Positions 35,531 to 46,400 of a stretch of DNA of 64,000 nt are shown here, piece by piece. How positions within the stretch are numbered: the first letter of the stretch is position 1; each line of letters starts with the position of its first letter. A model generated the notes under the pieces. That model was not told the origin of the DNA. It did no database searches and was given only the letters and a program-made list of their open reading frames with translations. Position numbers and translations under genes: made by a program. Location: NCBI RefSeq assembly GCF_009389715.1, contig NC_052404.1, forward strand, positions 9,618,480 through 9,682,479. The letters run 5' to 3'. The DNA is from Phoenix dactylifera. Lineage: Eukaryota; Streptophyta; Magnoliopsida; Arecales; Arecaceae.

Positions 35531-35879
35531 CTTGCAGCACATAGTGACTATATTCAATTTATGGTTTTCTTTGCCATAGTCAATTGTTCCCTCATACTGT
35601 CAATATTTCACGGGGGATGCATTGTTACCTTCCATAGGCCCCAAGTCTTGTACTCGTAGAATTCAGATTGGTGATGCGGTGTTATCAATTCAAAATATCG
35701 TTCACCTGATTATCTTTCATGTAAGTTTTAGTTTTCCATAGCGACCCTTCCTGTCGAAAATAATCGACCAATCGTCCACTGAATTGCAGATGCTGCTCCT
35801 ACAACCGGAATTGGCATGTCCATGCGGAGCATAGCTTGGTTGGCTCCTGATGGATGATGAAGCATGCACAGAAGCAGGA

Positions 35880-36253
35880 TGGTGCGGACACCAGTGCCAG
35901 GTCAGCCGGTCGCCACAGGATCCAGCCAGCTCAGCGGGTCCCAGCCGATTCAGCCACCTGATTTTATTTTAGATTGATTTATTTTATGTTGATTGGGTTT
36001 ATTTGCATATTGTCATTTGGGTTTATTTGCATATTGTCATTTTAGGAGCTTTTTGGAATTATTTTATTTGTAGGGGTTATTTGTTATTTTGTGACCCTAT
36101 ATATATGGGTCCATCCTCATGTTTAGGGTTTAATGAATTAATGCAAGAAAATTAGCCTTCTTCTTCTTCCTCCTCCTCTCCTCTTTTCTTCTTCTTCCCC
36201 TCTTCTTCTCCTCTTTCACGCTGCCTTCCGTCCCTTACATCCGTCCTGCATCA
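35880..36253 (+). repeat. 5' LTR of the chromovirus
   Basis: 374 bp. It contains a TATA-like ctatatatatggg near 36098-36110 and a CT-rich tract before its end. The first base was set by the matching TSD and by alignment to the 3' LTR; the termini TGGTG...CATCA are an imperfect inverted pair. Confidence 0.95.
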
Positions 36254-36257
36254 GCTC

Positions 36258-36270
36258 TGGTATCAGAGCA
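36258..36270 (+). other. Primer-binding site, initiator tRNA-Met
   Basis: tggtatcagagca lies four bases after the 5' LTR and matches the complement of the initiator tRNA-Met 3' end, used by many plant LTR elements to prime minus-strand synthesis. Confidence 0.92.
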
Positions 36271-38125
36271 GGCCGGCTTTGCCCCTGCTGTCAAGGCCTC
36301 GATCCAGTTTATCATAGCCACGTTTCAAAATTTTCTGGCTACTGTAGCATTGGTCTCACGCGAGGGCTCAGACTTCTTCCTCAGCCGAGAAAGAGCCCGT
36401 TCCCTTCTTCTGAAGCCGTGCGGCCAAGTTTCCCTCAGTGGCTGTCCCGAGCGAAACAGACATCACAGGGAAGCAGCATTGAAATTAAAAAAAAAAAAAA
36501 TGTTTTGGGCGTCTTCTGAAGATTCCCTGTTCCCTCTCCTCTGCTGTCGTTCCCGTTTCTTCTTCCGAAGCCGAACTCCCAAGCCTTCTGAGGAAAAGAA
36601 GGGAAAAGCCCCGTTGCCATCTCCCGTCGTCCGGATCTGAGGAGAGAAGCCGAGCGCTGGTGTCCGCCCTCATCGCCACTTGCCAGCCGCAGGACCTCGC
36701 CGGACGACTCCGCGTCCCACGCGGCGCGTTGCCACAAAACCCGGTAACCACCTGCACCCTTCCTCTTCCCCCCAAACTTCCACGACGAAGCCGGGCCATT
36801 AGCGGGTTACCGAAGTGGGTGCGCCCGCTAACCCGAATTCGGTCGGGTTAAAAAAAAAAAAAAAAAAACGCACGTGACTGCACGTGCTTGTTGAGAAAAA
36901 AAAAAGAAAAAAAAGAAAAGAAAAGAAATAAAAAAAAAGAGAGAAAAAAAGGAAAATACCTGTCATCTTCTTCATCCGTCGCCGCGTCCGCCGTGCCTCC
37001 AGCGTCGCTACGCCATCGCCGCTTCCACCGTGCCCCTTCGTCTCCCCGCAGCACCGCTTCACCTTCATCCGTGGCCGCCATCGTCCCGCCGACGAACACC
37101 GCCACCGAGCATCCCACCCGAGCTCCTCCGCCCGTGCCGCTCCGCCTTCGCCGCCTCCGCCCGTGCCGCTCCGCCTTCGCCGCCTCCGCCCGTGCCGTTC
37201 CGCCTTCACCGCCTCCGCCTGTGCCGCCTCCTGCCGCCGCCGAGATCCGCCATCGCCTGAGCCCCATCTTCTCCCTCCCCACCGAGCCGCGCCGCCTTGC
37301 CGTCGCCGTCCCCGCCGCTCCCGCAACCGCTCGATTGCCACCACCGCTGCCTCCTTCCCCTCCTTGCTTCACCGCTGCCCCCCTCTGATCGCACGCCGCA
37401 AAACCACCGCCTCCACCACCACTCCACCGCCTTCCCCCCACTCACCCCACTCCCTCCCTCTTTTATTTCATCATGGGATGTTGAAACCCTCTTCACACCA
37501 CCTCAGGCTCATTTCGCCCCCCCTCCTCTTCCTTCACGGGCCGACTCCACGCACCCTACCACCCTCCTTCCTCATCGGGCCCAAACCACCCGCACACCCC
37601 TCTCAAAGCCCACCCTGCTTTCTCTGCTGCGGGCCCCTAACCTGCAGGCCTTTTGGGCCCAATTTCAACAGGCCCTTTCTTGCGCAAGCCCACCAACCAG
37701 AATTGATCGTCGCCCCAACCCAGGTCAGGTTTCTTCCTTACTGCAAATTTTATTTGTTTATCTAAATTTAGAATTAATTAACTCTTAAGTGCTCTATTGA
37801 TATTGCTTCCTGAAAATTCAACACATCCATTCCAAACAACACCAAAATCCTAGTAGTAGCCTATCTTTGTTATTAATTGTAGAGCTATCTAAGCTTTGGG
37901 AGTTCTTTGAGGCTCTGTGCAGCCCTGCAACGCACTGAAAACTAGTACTATTTGACTGCAACTACTTATCTGAATTTATTACGTAATTCAAAGCCAATTT
38001 CAATTGCTTGAGTTAGCTTCCGATTATATTGAGCATCTACTTTGCAATTTTGAATTCATTTCATGCATTAGGTCTACTTAGGAACCTTTATAGTTGGTCG
38101 GATCATACATTTTGTCATTCATTTT
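36271..38125 (+). other. Long GC-rich leader with 29-bp tandem repeat
   Basis: About 1.87 kb separates primer site and gag. It holds A-rich tracts (36849-36867 and 36894-36955), a very GC-rich block (36960-37390) and a 29-bp unit starting cccgtgccg repeated just over three times at 37131-37225. Reading frames are open on both strands because of composition, and none resembles a known protein. A host-derived insert is possible but not shown. The last ~380 bases before gag are AT-rich. Confidence 0.7.
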
Positions 38126-39496
38126 ATGCATCTACATAGTGGTCGTGTCGCATCTCATCCTGAGTCCCAATTAGGCATGGATTCCAAAATCGAAGCTCTA
38201 TTAAAAGCTATCCAAGACACTAACGTTCAAATCCAAAACAATAATGCCCAAATTCATGACCTAACCACAATGTCCACCCAGGTTAATACCCGACTTGATT
38301 CAATCGAGGTTTCACTTCAGAGGGTTATTGAATTTAAGAAAACTAGTACCTCCCATTTACCAGGTCTTGAAGGGGATGACACCCTAGAACAACTCCTAGA
38401 ACAACAAGACTCTGTTCGGCAGGACAATTTTGATAATAGGTTTGTTCCGGGTCACCATTATGCCTACCCTCGCCCTAGAGGACCAGGTCCCTTTCCTAAT
38501 ATTGATAGAGGTTACCGACATAACGTAGAACCCAGAGATCTTCGTGACCCTGATGAAGACGTAATGAGAGGCATTAGGGTGGAAGCCCCCACTTTTGACG
38601 GTCGTCTTGACCCGAAAGTCTTCTCCGATTGGTTACACGAAATGGACCACTTCTTTGAGTGGTACAATCTGTCTGAGAACAAAAAAGTTCGATTCGCTAG
38701 AATGAAACTCCTTGGTCGAGCTAAGCTGTTTTGGCAAAACACTGAACAACTATTAGCTAGGAGACATCAACATGAAATAACTGATTGGGTAGAGATGAAA
38801 GAGAGACTTAAAGAAAAATACCTGCCTCTGAACTACCAAGACGATCTCCTTAACCGATGGAACACTAAGTCCACATTTGTAAAGCGCCCTGACACACGGA
38901 GCACTCCCACGGGTCTTAATTCCTTAGGGTCCAAACCTTCTGTCGAGTCCACTACTCATAGGCCCCCTCCTACTGCCCGTGTCCCAGGCCGAAACACTAA
39001 TAGCAAGGGAATCCTTGGTGAGCCTCCCAAACCCCATTCCAAAATTCAGTGTTACAAATGTCAAGATTTTGGTCACGTTACCTCCCAATGTGCTAACAAA
39101 TTTTTCGTTATTGCTCAGCAAGAGCAGGGAGGTGACATAGATGACTTAGAGGAGCAAATCTATGAACCAAACCTCGATGACATTCAGGACATTGAGGAAG
39201 AGTGTGATGACAAACCTGAAACCCTAGGATGCACCCACACTACACCTAGCTTGCTTGCACAGTCAGATAGCGAGTCTAACCAGTCTACCATGAGTGTAGT
39301 TGGATATGCCCTCGCACAACCCATCGAAACTGATGTTAGGATTTCTGAGCTTGCATACGCACTTACACAACACATTCATAAGTTGTATCAGAAAATCTAT
39401 AAGGGCATTCATGCATGTACTGCTCAATATAAGATGCAAGCTGATTTTCATGCTAAAAGAATTTCAAACTTGGGATTACGTAATGATCTGTTTTAA
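38126..39496 (+). CDS. gag: Gag polyprotein of the chromovirus, fused to integrase-tail remnant
   Basis: The frame is 456 codons. Gag proper begins with a Gln/Asn-rich coiled-coil-like region (residues ~18-75). The retrotransposon-gag core follows from about residue 156 (TFDGRLDPKVFSDWLHEM, FFEWYNLSENKKVRFARMKL). A CCHC zinc knuckle lies at C309, C312, H317, C322. Gag forms particles and packages element RNA. After an acidic linker (IEEECDD) the frame crosses the pol deletion near 39333 and continues into integrase C-terminal sequence (QHIHKLYQKI, QYKMQADFHAKR) before stopping. An internal Met at 38177 is an alternative start. The gag part looks intact. Confidence 0.9.
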   Translation: MHLHSGRVASHPESQLGMDSKIEALLKAIQDTNVQIQNNNAQIHDLTTMSTQVNTRLDSIEVSLQRVIEFKKTSTSHLPGLEGDDTLEQLLEQQDSVRQDNFDNRFVPGHHYAYPRPRGPGPFPNIDRGYRHNVEPRDLRDPDEDVMRGIRVEAPTFDGRLDPKVFSDWLHEMDHFFEWYNLSENKKVRFARMKLLGRAKLFWQNTEQLLARRHQHEITDWVEMKERLKEKYLPLNYQDDLLNRWNTKSTFVKRPDTRSTPTGLNSLGSKPSVESTTHRPPPTARVPGRNTNSKGILGEPPKPHSKIQCYKCQDFGHVTSQCANKFFVIAQQEQGGDIDDLEEQIYEPNLDDIQDIEEECDDKPETLGCTHTTPSLLAQSDSESNQSTMSVVGYALAQPIETDVRISELAYALTQHIHKLYQKIYKGIHACTAQYKMQADFHAKRISNLGLRNDLF

Positions 39497-40025
39497 GGAA
39501 TTGCAGTCTCTTAGTATTGGACCATTCAGGGTGTTGCACAAGGATGGCACTGACGCCTATGCCATTGACTTTCCATTTGAGTTTGGTCATAGCCTTACTC
39601 TTAATATTAAAGATTTGGTTGCAATCCCTGATGACTCTTTTGCTGCACACTCTCCTGCGCCCGATGTTTATCCTATTATTGATTCCATGCCATCTTCGTT
39701 TCCTTTTACCCTCCATCGAGCACAAAAAGAGTATATTGATTCTATTTTAGCCGAGCAAATAGTTTTTACCAGTGATAGAGGCATCCAGCATTTCCTGGTT
39801 TGTTGGCGAGGACGACCAAGGTCCGGCTACACTTGGATCCAGCGCGAGGAGATACCGCCGATTGATCCGAACTTGTTGGAGTACTACCGGGGCTTTACCG
39901 AACCGCTTTCGTCGAGGTCGACTTCTTCCCACCCGAGGAGAGTTGGTGCGGACACCAGTGCCAGGTCAGCCGGTCGCCACAGGATCCAGCCAGCTCAGCG
40001 GGTCCCAGCCGATTCAGCCACCTGA
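39450..40025 (+). pseudogene. Integrase C-terminal tail and chromodomain remnant
   Basis: From about 39450 the homologous reading moves to another frame, showing a frameshift in the integrase tail. It reads SIGPFRVLHKDGTDAYAIDF and LTLNIKDLVAIPDD, then a chromodomain with HFLVCWRGRPRSGYTWIQRE and DPNLLEYY. It ends at a stop inside the 3' LTR (40023-40025). Chromodomains in this clade help target integration to chromatin. This frame lacks its own start and is probably not translated, but the region is retained in the youngest visible copy. Confidence 0.85.
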
Positions 40026-40317
40026 TTTTATTTTAGATTGATTTATTTTATGTTGATTGGGTTTATTTGCATATTGTTATTTGGGTTTATTTGCATATTG
40101 TCATTTTAGGAGCTTTTTGGAATTATTTTATTTGTAGGGGTTATTTGTTATTTTGTGACCCTATATATATGGGTCCATCCTCATGTTTAGGGTTTAATGA
40201 ATTAATGCAAGAAAATTAGCCTTCTTCTTCTTCCTCCTCCTCTCCTCTTTTCTTCTTCTTCCCCTCTTCTTCTCCTCTTTCACGCTGCCTTCCGTCCCTT
40301 ACATCCGTCCTGCATCA
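39944..40317 (+). repeat. 3' LTR of the chromovirus
   Basis: 374 bp, differing from the 5' LTR at one position. It is followed directly by the second copy of the CAGGA target duplication. Confidence 0.95.
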
Positions 40318-40501
40318 CAGGATAGCTAGGGAATTCTTCTTGATCATGAACAATTTTACTGGTCTGCATCTGAAACCAGATTAAAGAATTCAACCGTCAG
40401 CGTTAGAAGCCATGCTGTTGCCTCGGCTGTGGATTGATAGAAATAAAATGGCTCGCTTTCGTGACATCAGTCACATCTTGCTCCAACATGTTGGGATTGT
40501 T

Positions 40502-41873
40502 GGGCTCTATTTGGGATTGCTATTGACAGTAAAGCTTCTAAAACTTTTAGAAGTAGAGCTTTTATAAAAAGCTATTTGCTGTTTGGTAACTATATTTCCA
40601 AAGCGTCGTGAAACTTTTAACATATATTTGATAACCAAAATTAAAAAGTATTTTGATATAATAAAATAATAATAAAAAATATTACGTAGCATTACATAAT
40701 AAAATAGAATATAATATAATATTACATATTATTATATATTAAAATAATATTATTTTGTATAATATTATTATAATATTGTATAATGTAATATTGAATATTA
40801 TAGCATAACAATATAACATAACATGATATGATATGATATGATATAATAATGCATCATTAATAGTACAATATTACTACAATGTAATAAAATATTATTATAA
40901 TTATGATATAATATAATATTATATAATAATAATGTAATATAATATAATGGATTAGAATCTAATCTAATAATAAATTAAATATAATAGATTATAGTATAAT
41001 AATATTATATTATTATTAAATATTATTGTATTAGATCTCATTATTATAATATAATTATTTGATTTTATATTATATTCTACGTTAATATTATAATAATATA
41101 ACATTATTACAATATAATCATATAATAGAATATAATATAATCTAATATAATCTAATATATTATCTTGTTATGCTTTTAATAGTATATTATAATAATATAT
41201 CATATTATCATAATATAACTACTATGAAACTCTTTGACCTTCGAATTTGGAGTATCCTACTTTCACGTGATTCGCAGGGTTCAACAAGCAATCGATATTT
41301 CACGATCAAAGGTGTAATACTGCTTGTAGTAGCAGTCTTTCTATCTCGTATTAACAATCGAAAGATGGTTGAAAGAAAAAATCTCTATTTGATGGGGCTT
41401 CTTCCTATACCTATGAATTCCATTGGACCCAGAAATGAGACATTTATTATAATAATATAATATTATGAGTGTAATAATATGCTGTATTATGCTTATATTA
41501 TAATTATTTATTACTACAATAATATATAATATTATAATAGTTTATAAATTTATTATTATATTATATTTATAGTACAATAATATATTATGATATTATATGA
41601 TATAAAATAAGATGGAATCATGAAATTTATTAGTGGGCATTTGGTCATCATAAAAAAATTATTAAAACCAAAATACCTTTCCAACATTAGCTAGAAAGGA
41701 CATTTGGGAATTAGCTCTAAAATAGAGTTTTTTCCAAATAGGCATTTTCAGTTTTTTGACAAAGCAAAAACAGTTTTCTGATTTTTTACCAAATATCACT
41801 ATACCATCCAAAAGTGCTTTTAGAGAACCAGAAAGTAGTTTCTAGCTTACCAAAAGCTTTACCAGACAAGACT
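40502..41873. mobile_element. AT-rich TIR element A (Harbinger/Tourist-like)
   Basis: The left end is gggctctatttgggattgc. The right end, read in complement from about 41873, is agtcttgtctggtaaagc followed by ttttggtaagc, a diverged version of the same terminus. The interior is an almost pure ATA/TAT landscape (40680-41220 and 41450-41610) with no transposase, and carries a chloroplast fragment at 41227-41445. Its left ~130 bp is an inverted copy of the right end of element B. A TSD could not be confirmed on the left. The alternative is one large composite from 40502 to 42690. Confidence 0.55.
41227..41445 (+). pseudogene. ycf2: Chloroplast ycf2 fragment in nuclear DNA (NUPT)
   Basis: One frame reads [20 protein letters not shown], then [13 protein letters not shown], then [20 protein letters not shown] and [10 protein letters not shown]. 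This is the early N-terminal part of plastid Ycf2, a very large membrane-associated protein of the plastid import/AAA machinery. Only about 73 codons are present, with AT-repeat DNA on both sides, so this is a nuclear plastid-DNA insertion and not a gene. A few substitutions relative to the plastid sequence as I remember it suggest it is not brand new. Confidence 0.88.
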
Positions 41874-41876
41874 TTA

Positions 41877-42690
41877 GGCTCCATTTGACAGAGCTTTTGG
41901 TGGGTGAGAAAGTACTTTCTGACTCTCCAAAAGAACTTTCGATAGAATAGAGGTGTTTGGTAAAAAAATCAGGAAGGTGTTTTAGCTTTGCTAGAAAGCT
42001 AAAACAGCTTCTTGGAAGAAGTTCCAAAATGGAGTTTCTTCGGAAAAACACTTTTAGTATGCATCAAAAATCTATTTTGATTTATAATTTTTTTCCTTTT
42101 TGGACCAAAATACCCATGATAAAATATTATAATTATAGAAAATGTTCCTACATATTACAGAAATTTGCAGGAGTTCCAACAAAGTAAACAAGAAATCAAA
42201 AGATTAGTTCCTAAAAATATTATATTAATAAAATATTAGTATATAATAATAATAATGATAATATTTTATACCTTTATTATTATATTATACTATAAATATA
42301 ATATTATATTACATTATATCATTATATATGATATGTTATATTATATAATATCAAATTATATTATATTATTATAAAATACTATATAATATTATATTAATAT
42401 ATTATAATAATATTATATTACATTATAATAATATTATACTATATCATATATTTATGTATTAATACATATTATATTTTATTATGTTCTATTGTATAATACT
42501 ATGCAATGTTCTTTATGATCATTTTGTCATCCACAAGTATTTTCTCAAATTATTTACCAAACACATATTAAAATTTTACAACGCTCCAGAAATATAGTTA
42601 TTAAACAGCAAATAGATTTTTATAAAAGTTCTACTTCAAAAAATTCTATTTTTGAAAGCTCTACTATCAATGGCTCTACCAAATGGAGTC
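41877..42690. mobile_element. TIR element B, Harbinger/Tourist-like (TSD TTA)
   Basis: The left end ggctccatttgacagagc pairs with the complement of the right end (gactccatttggtagagc). The trinucleotide TTA flanks both sides (41874-41876 and 42691-42693), the target preference of PIF/Harbinger elements. The 814-bp interior is AT-repeat DNA with no transposase, so it is a MITE-like derivative. Its left ~190 bp is an inverted copy of 41640-41873 in element A. Confidence 0.75.
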
Positions 42691-42693
42691 TTA

Positions 42694-43434
42694 ATCATTA
42701 TAATAATTAAAGAGAAAGCTGAAAATAGGCCTTGGAGTCTGGGCATCCAATTTATTAAAGAATTTGTGCCAAACCACGTTAGACCTAAGGAGTCCACCCC
42801 ACAGATTCTTCAGGTTCTATGCTGTCACAAAAATTTTAAAACAGATGAGCTTTCTTCACAGAAAGGAAAACCCTCTTTGATTCCAACCAAGAGAAACATT
42901 AGAAAGTGCTTCTCTAACTCCAACCTGAAGGGCTAAAAAAAGAAGGTTGGGGGGGGGGGGAGAAGGGGGGCGGAACAAAAAAAGAATAGTCCTCTTCACT
43001 TTATGAGTGCATGAGAGCGATAATTCTTTTCAGATGATTGTAAAGAGACGCATACAAAGGAAAAATATTCATCTGGCCTCTCTTACTCATGGAAAATTTG
43101 TTTCACCAATCAAAGTTTTGGGGCAAAAAAAGAAGAGGATCATCGAGAGAATACATAGATGAACCTCAAGAAAAGTTCATCAGTTTTGCTGCAGCCATCA
43201 GTCAAATTGATATGCACGCAATTTCACAGCACTGGTCTTCCCAATAGTGCGCCCAATGTTGTCTTACCCTCAAAAATTTCAAGACTCTTGTATCGATATA
43301 TACATACTGCTTTCATTGCCTTGCCCCTGCTCTTCTTAAGTATCCTTCATCCTTAACCTCTTTGTTAAGAGCATGCAACCAAAGCCGCATTCTCAACTCT
43401 CGAAAGTCGAGCACACACACAACAATGGCACACT
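42694..43434. other. Spacer with G-rich run; probable 3' flank of the ETO1-like gene
   Basis: A G12-AGAA-G6 run lies at 42949-42970. No gene was recognised. The part next to 43434 is presumably the 3'UTR of the minus-strand gene. Confidence 0.4.
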
Positions 43435-46400
43435 CTACTTACTCAGTGGATCAGCTCGTCCGCAAGCTTTGTTGTAGAGATCAAGAGTATCACTATGGGT
43501 GGGGTCAAGGCAAAGTGCTGCCTCACAATCCCGGATTGTGGCTTCTGCATCCCTAATTGAGTCGAAGAATGCTGCACGTAGGTGTAGAAGCTGGAGGTCT
43601 GGCTTGAAAGCTATAGCACGTGAGAGCTCAGCAATCGCTTCCTCTTCCTTGTGGTCATCCATCAGTACTAGAGAGGGGAAAAATTTATGTCACAGTTCCT
43701 TCTAAACAGATGTACAACTTAAAATATATTAAACTAGGTTGAATGCAAAAATGCTTGCAAATGTCCACAAAATGAATTTTGCTTAAAGAATATTCAGATT
43801 CGATCAACTTTAATGTGGTTAAGAGCAATTTATGCTTCACGTGAGACTTCATGTTTCTTTGAGACTGACATGAGTCATGAAAGCAAGGCAAAGTCCAAGT
43901 ATCAATCCCTTGTGCCATACACATGTTGCCACATGCGCTGAACTTAGCAGCCCAAATATGTTATGCAGTTAATATACTGCACATATAAGTTACAGATTAT
44001 GGAAAATTATAGCAAAATAAGTATCACTAAATTAAACAAAAAAAAAAAAAAGAACAACAACAACAACAAAAAGAAAGTAGAGGCAAATATTTTGTTTGGC
44101 CTGGATATCTTCTGTCTTGCAGGTAGTCTTGGTCTGGCTATTCTAAATGAGCATGACCACTCACTAGTGATGAAATTGAAGAAATGGTGTTGCTAGTTTG
44201 CAGTACATCTGCTGATACCTATTATTCAACCAGTGGATAAAGTATAACCATAACCATCAAAAGGTTGGAAAGAGGCTTGATAGTGCTAGTTTATTTACTA
44301 CTGAAGAAATGATGCCAGTAAATGCATGCAAATTGGCATCAGCAGAACCAACTCGTCCTTAACCCACCTACTTCCGCAACTTAATCAATAGTTGTCTGCA
44401 ATTTCTTTAGATATTGTTTCAAGCATTTAAAAAAAATTAATGAGGTGAAAAAAAAATTCTACATTGAGTTCATTTTGGATGCTTCTGAGGTGGTGGGCCA
44501 TAAAGTTATACAGTATATCAGGGCTCTCAAGATGAAAATGAAAGTATTTGGACCAACAACTTGGTTGCTTGCACCAATTAATTTGCCATCCAAAGTTGGG
44601 ATGTAGTCACATGGAAAATCATGGTGTATCACCGTGAAGGAAAACTAGTCTGCTGGACATGCAGACAAGCAAAACAATACATCAAAGAGATGAAAGCTCA
44701 ATGTTACCTACTGTCAGAAACTTCACAGGCTTAATCAATAGAAAAAAATAATTTAAAGGAACACCAAGCAGCTTGAGTGACCAAGACCATCCATTTCCAA
44801 CTAGACTCAGTGAAGGTAAAGGAGAGGAGAAGTATTAAGGATCAATTTGGCCCCTTAGGTCACACAGAACAATAACTAGCTATTGAAAAGACTTGTATCA
44901 GAGATAAAGAAGATGATGATAAACTCATCCAAGACCAAGTGGATGCAAAATGATCTGAAGTACAGTTTAGAAATACAATGAACATTACAAACAAATTCGT
45001 AACTAGATTCCTTCTATAAAAGATGTGATTACAACATCAAAAACAGCGATAAGGATCAAAGAAGGCATGATCCAAGACTCAGCAATGTGATCTTAAGTAA
45101 GATATTGTCTTCCTGAATTCTGTCTATTTTTCTTTCTTCCATTCAGCAAGACTATTGCATTGGGTACATTTACTTTAAAGAAAAGAAAAAAAAAACTACA
45201 TTGAAAATCAAATTAAGAAAATAATTGGCCAAAACAAAAATTCCTTAAGAAAAAGCTTTGAGCACACCAATCAGGAACTCACCTGCAGCCCTGTATCTGT
45301 AAGGGTAAGTCCTCATTGGATCCAACCTTGTGGCCATATTTAGATCATTCTTTGCCATGTCACGATCACAATATTCTGAACGTTTTTCATATGCTGATGC
45401 ATTGTTTTTTGCTTTTTCAATCAGCTTTGTCATCTCATCATAAGCAGCTTTCTTTTGATTTTTGAGGTAATAAACACGCGCCAGACCCTGATGTGCACGT
45501 GTGTGCTTTATGTCAAGGGCCTTCAAGTAACATTCTGCAGCTTCATCCAGCATATCGCAGTCGACGTATATACTTCCCATATTATTGTATGCCTGGAGTG
45601 GAATTTTTTTACAGACATTAAAAATAGAATTTACATGAATGATAGAGCAAATATATTTTGTGAATGATGTTTTATTTAGTACTTACTTGCCCCTTCCGAA
45701 GATTATCAGAAGCACAGCTATTGGCCTGTTCCAGCAGTTGAACAACATATGCTGAAGATGTAGTATCTAGACTTGTATCTGCCAGAGCATAAGCTTTCAG
45801 GAAAAATGCTTCAAATGACCTCTGGATGGCAATGGACTCCTCAGCCTTGGCTAATGCTTCTTCCCGGTGACCAGTGTCATATAAAATCCATCCTTCATAG
45901 ACAAGCCTTTCGTGCTCATGGGTTGAATGATTTCTGGCCAGCCGCAAACTGTGCATTGCAGCCTTTTGGCAATTTAACCTAAAAATAAAAACATATCCAG
46001 CATGCTTTAGTATGCTCTGGGTACAAGTAATACCATAATTTGTTACTTTTCCTAGTTGACTTTAACACCATTTGGATTTAATAAATTCCCGCAAATGGTT
46101 CCAATCAAAATCTGGCTTGATGAAGCTGCAGCTGGTAAATAAAAGAAAACAAGTACAATGTTCATGGATTATTATTGGCTATAGTTTTAACAATAAACCT
46201 CTCACAATATAAAGCTAAACTAAAATTTGGTAAATATTATTCTTTATACCAGCCTAAAAACTGTATTGTAAAGTGCCAATTCAAATTATTTATTGAAATC
46301 ATGGGAAGCAAATTGCTCTAAATTGGTATCAGGATGGAGATGATCGTGTGCTGGAATTCAGCATCTGCCAATGTCAGTAGAAGTTGAGTAAAGAAAGAAA

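Larger units (their letters stand above)
35880..40317 (+). mobile_element. Young non-autonomous Ty3/gypsy chromovirus (TSD CAGGA)
   Basis: A complete 4438-bp LTR retrotransposon. Two 374-bp LTRs differ at one base (C at 36014, T at 40078) and are flanked by the duplication cagga at 35875-35879 and 40318-40322. A tRNA-Met primer site follows the 5' LTR and a purine-rich stretch (cgaggagag) precedes the 3' LTR. The order inside is a 1.87-kb leader, gag with a zinc knuckle, then directly an integrase C-terminal tail and chromodomain. Protease, reverse transcriptase, RNase H and the integrase core are missing. LTR near-identity means recent insertion, so mobilisation in trans is likely unless the deletion came after insertion. 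Confidence 0.95.

Noticed and set aside
36799-37765. Several 160-200 codon frames on both strands in the chromovirus leader
   Set aside because: All are Pro/Arg/Ala or Gly/Arg low-complexity products of very GC-rich DNA with a 29-bp repeat; no family match.
41224-41460. A functional ycf2-related gene
   Set aside because: Only about 73 of the ~2,000 Ycf2 codons are present, inside AT-repeat DNA; a plastid insertion explains it.
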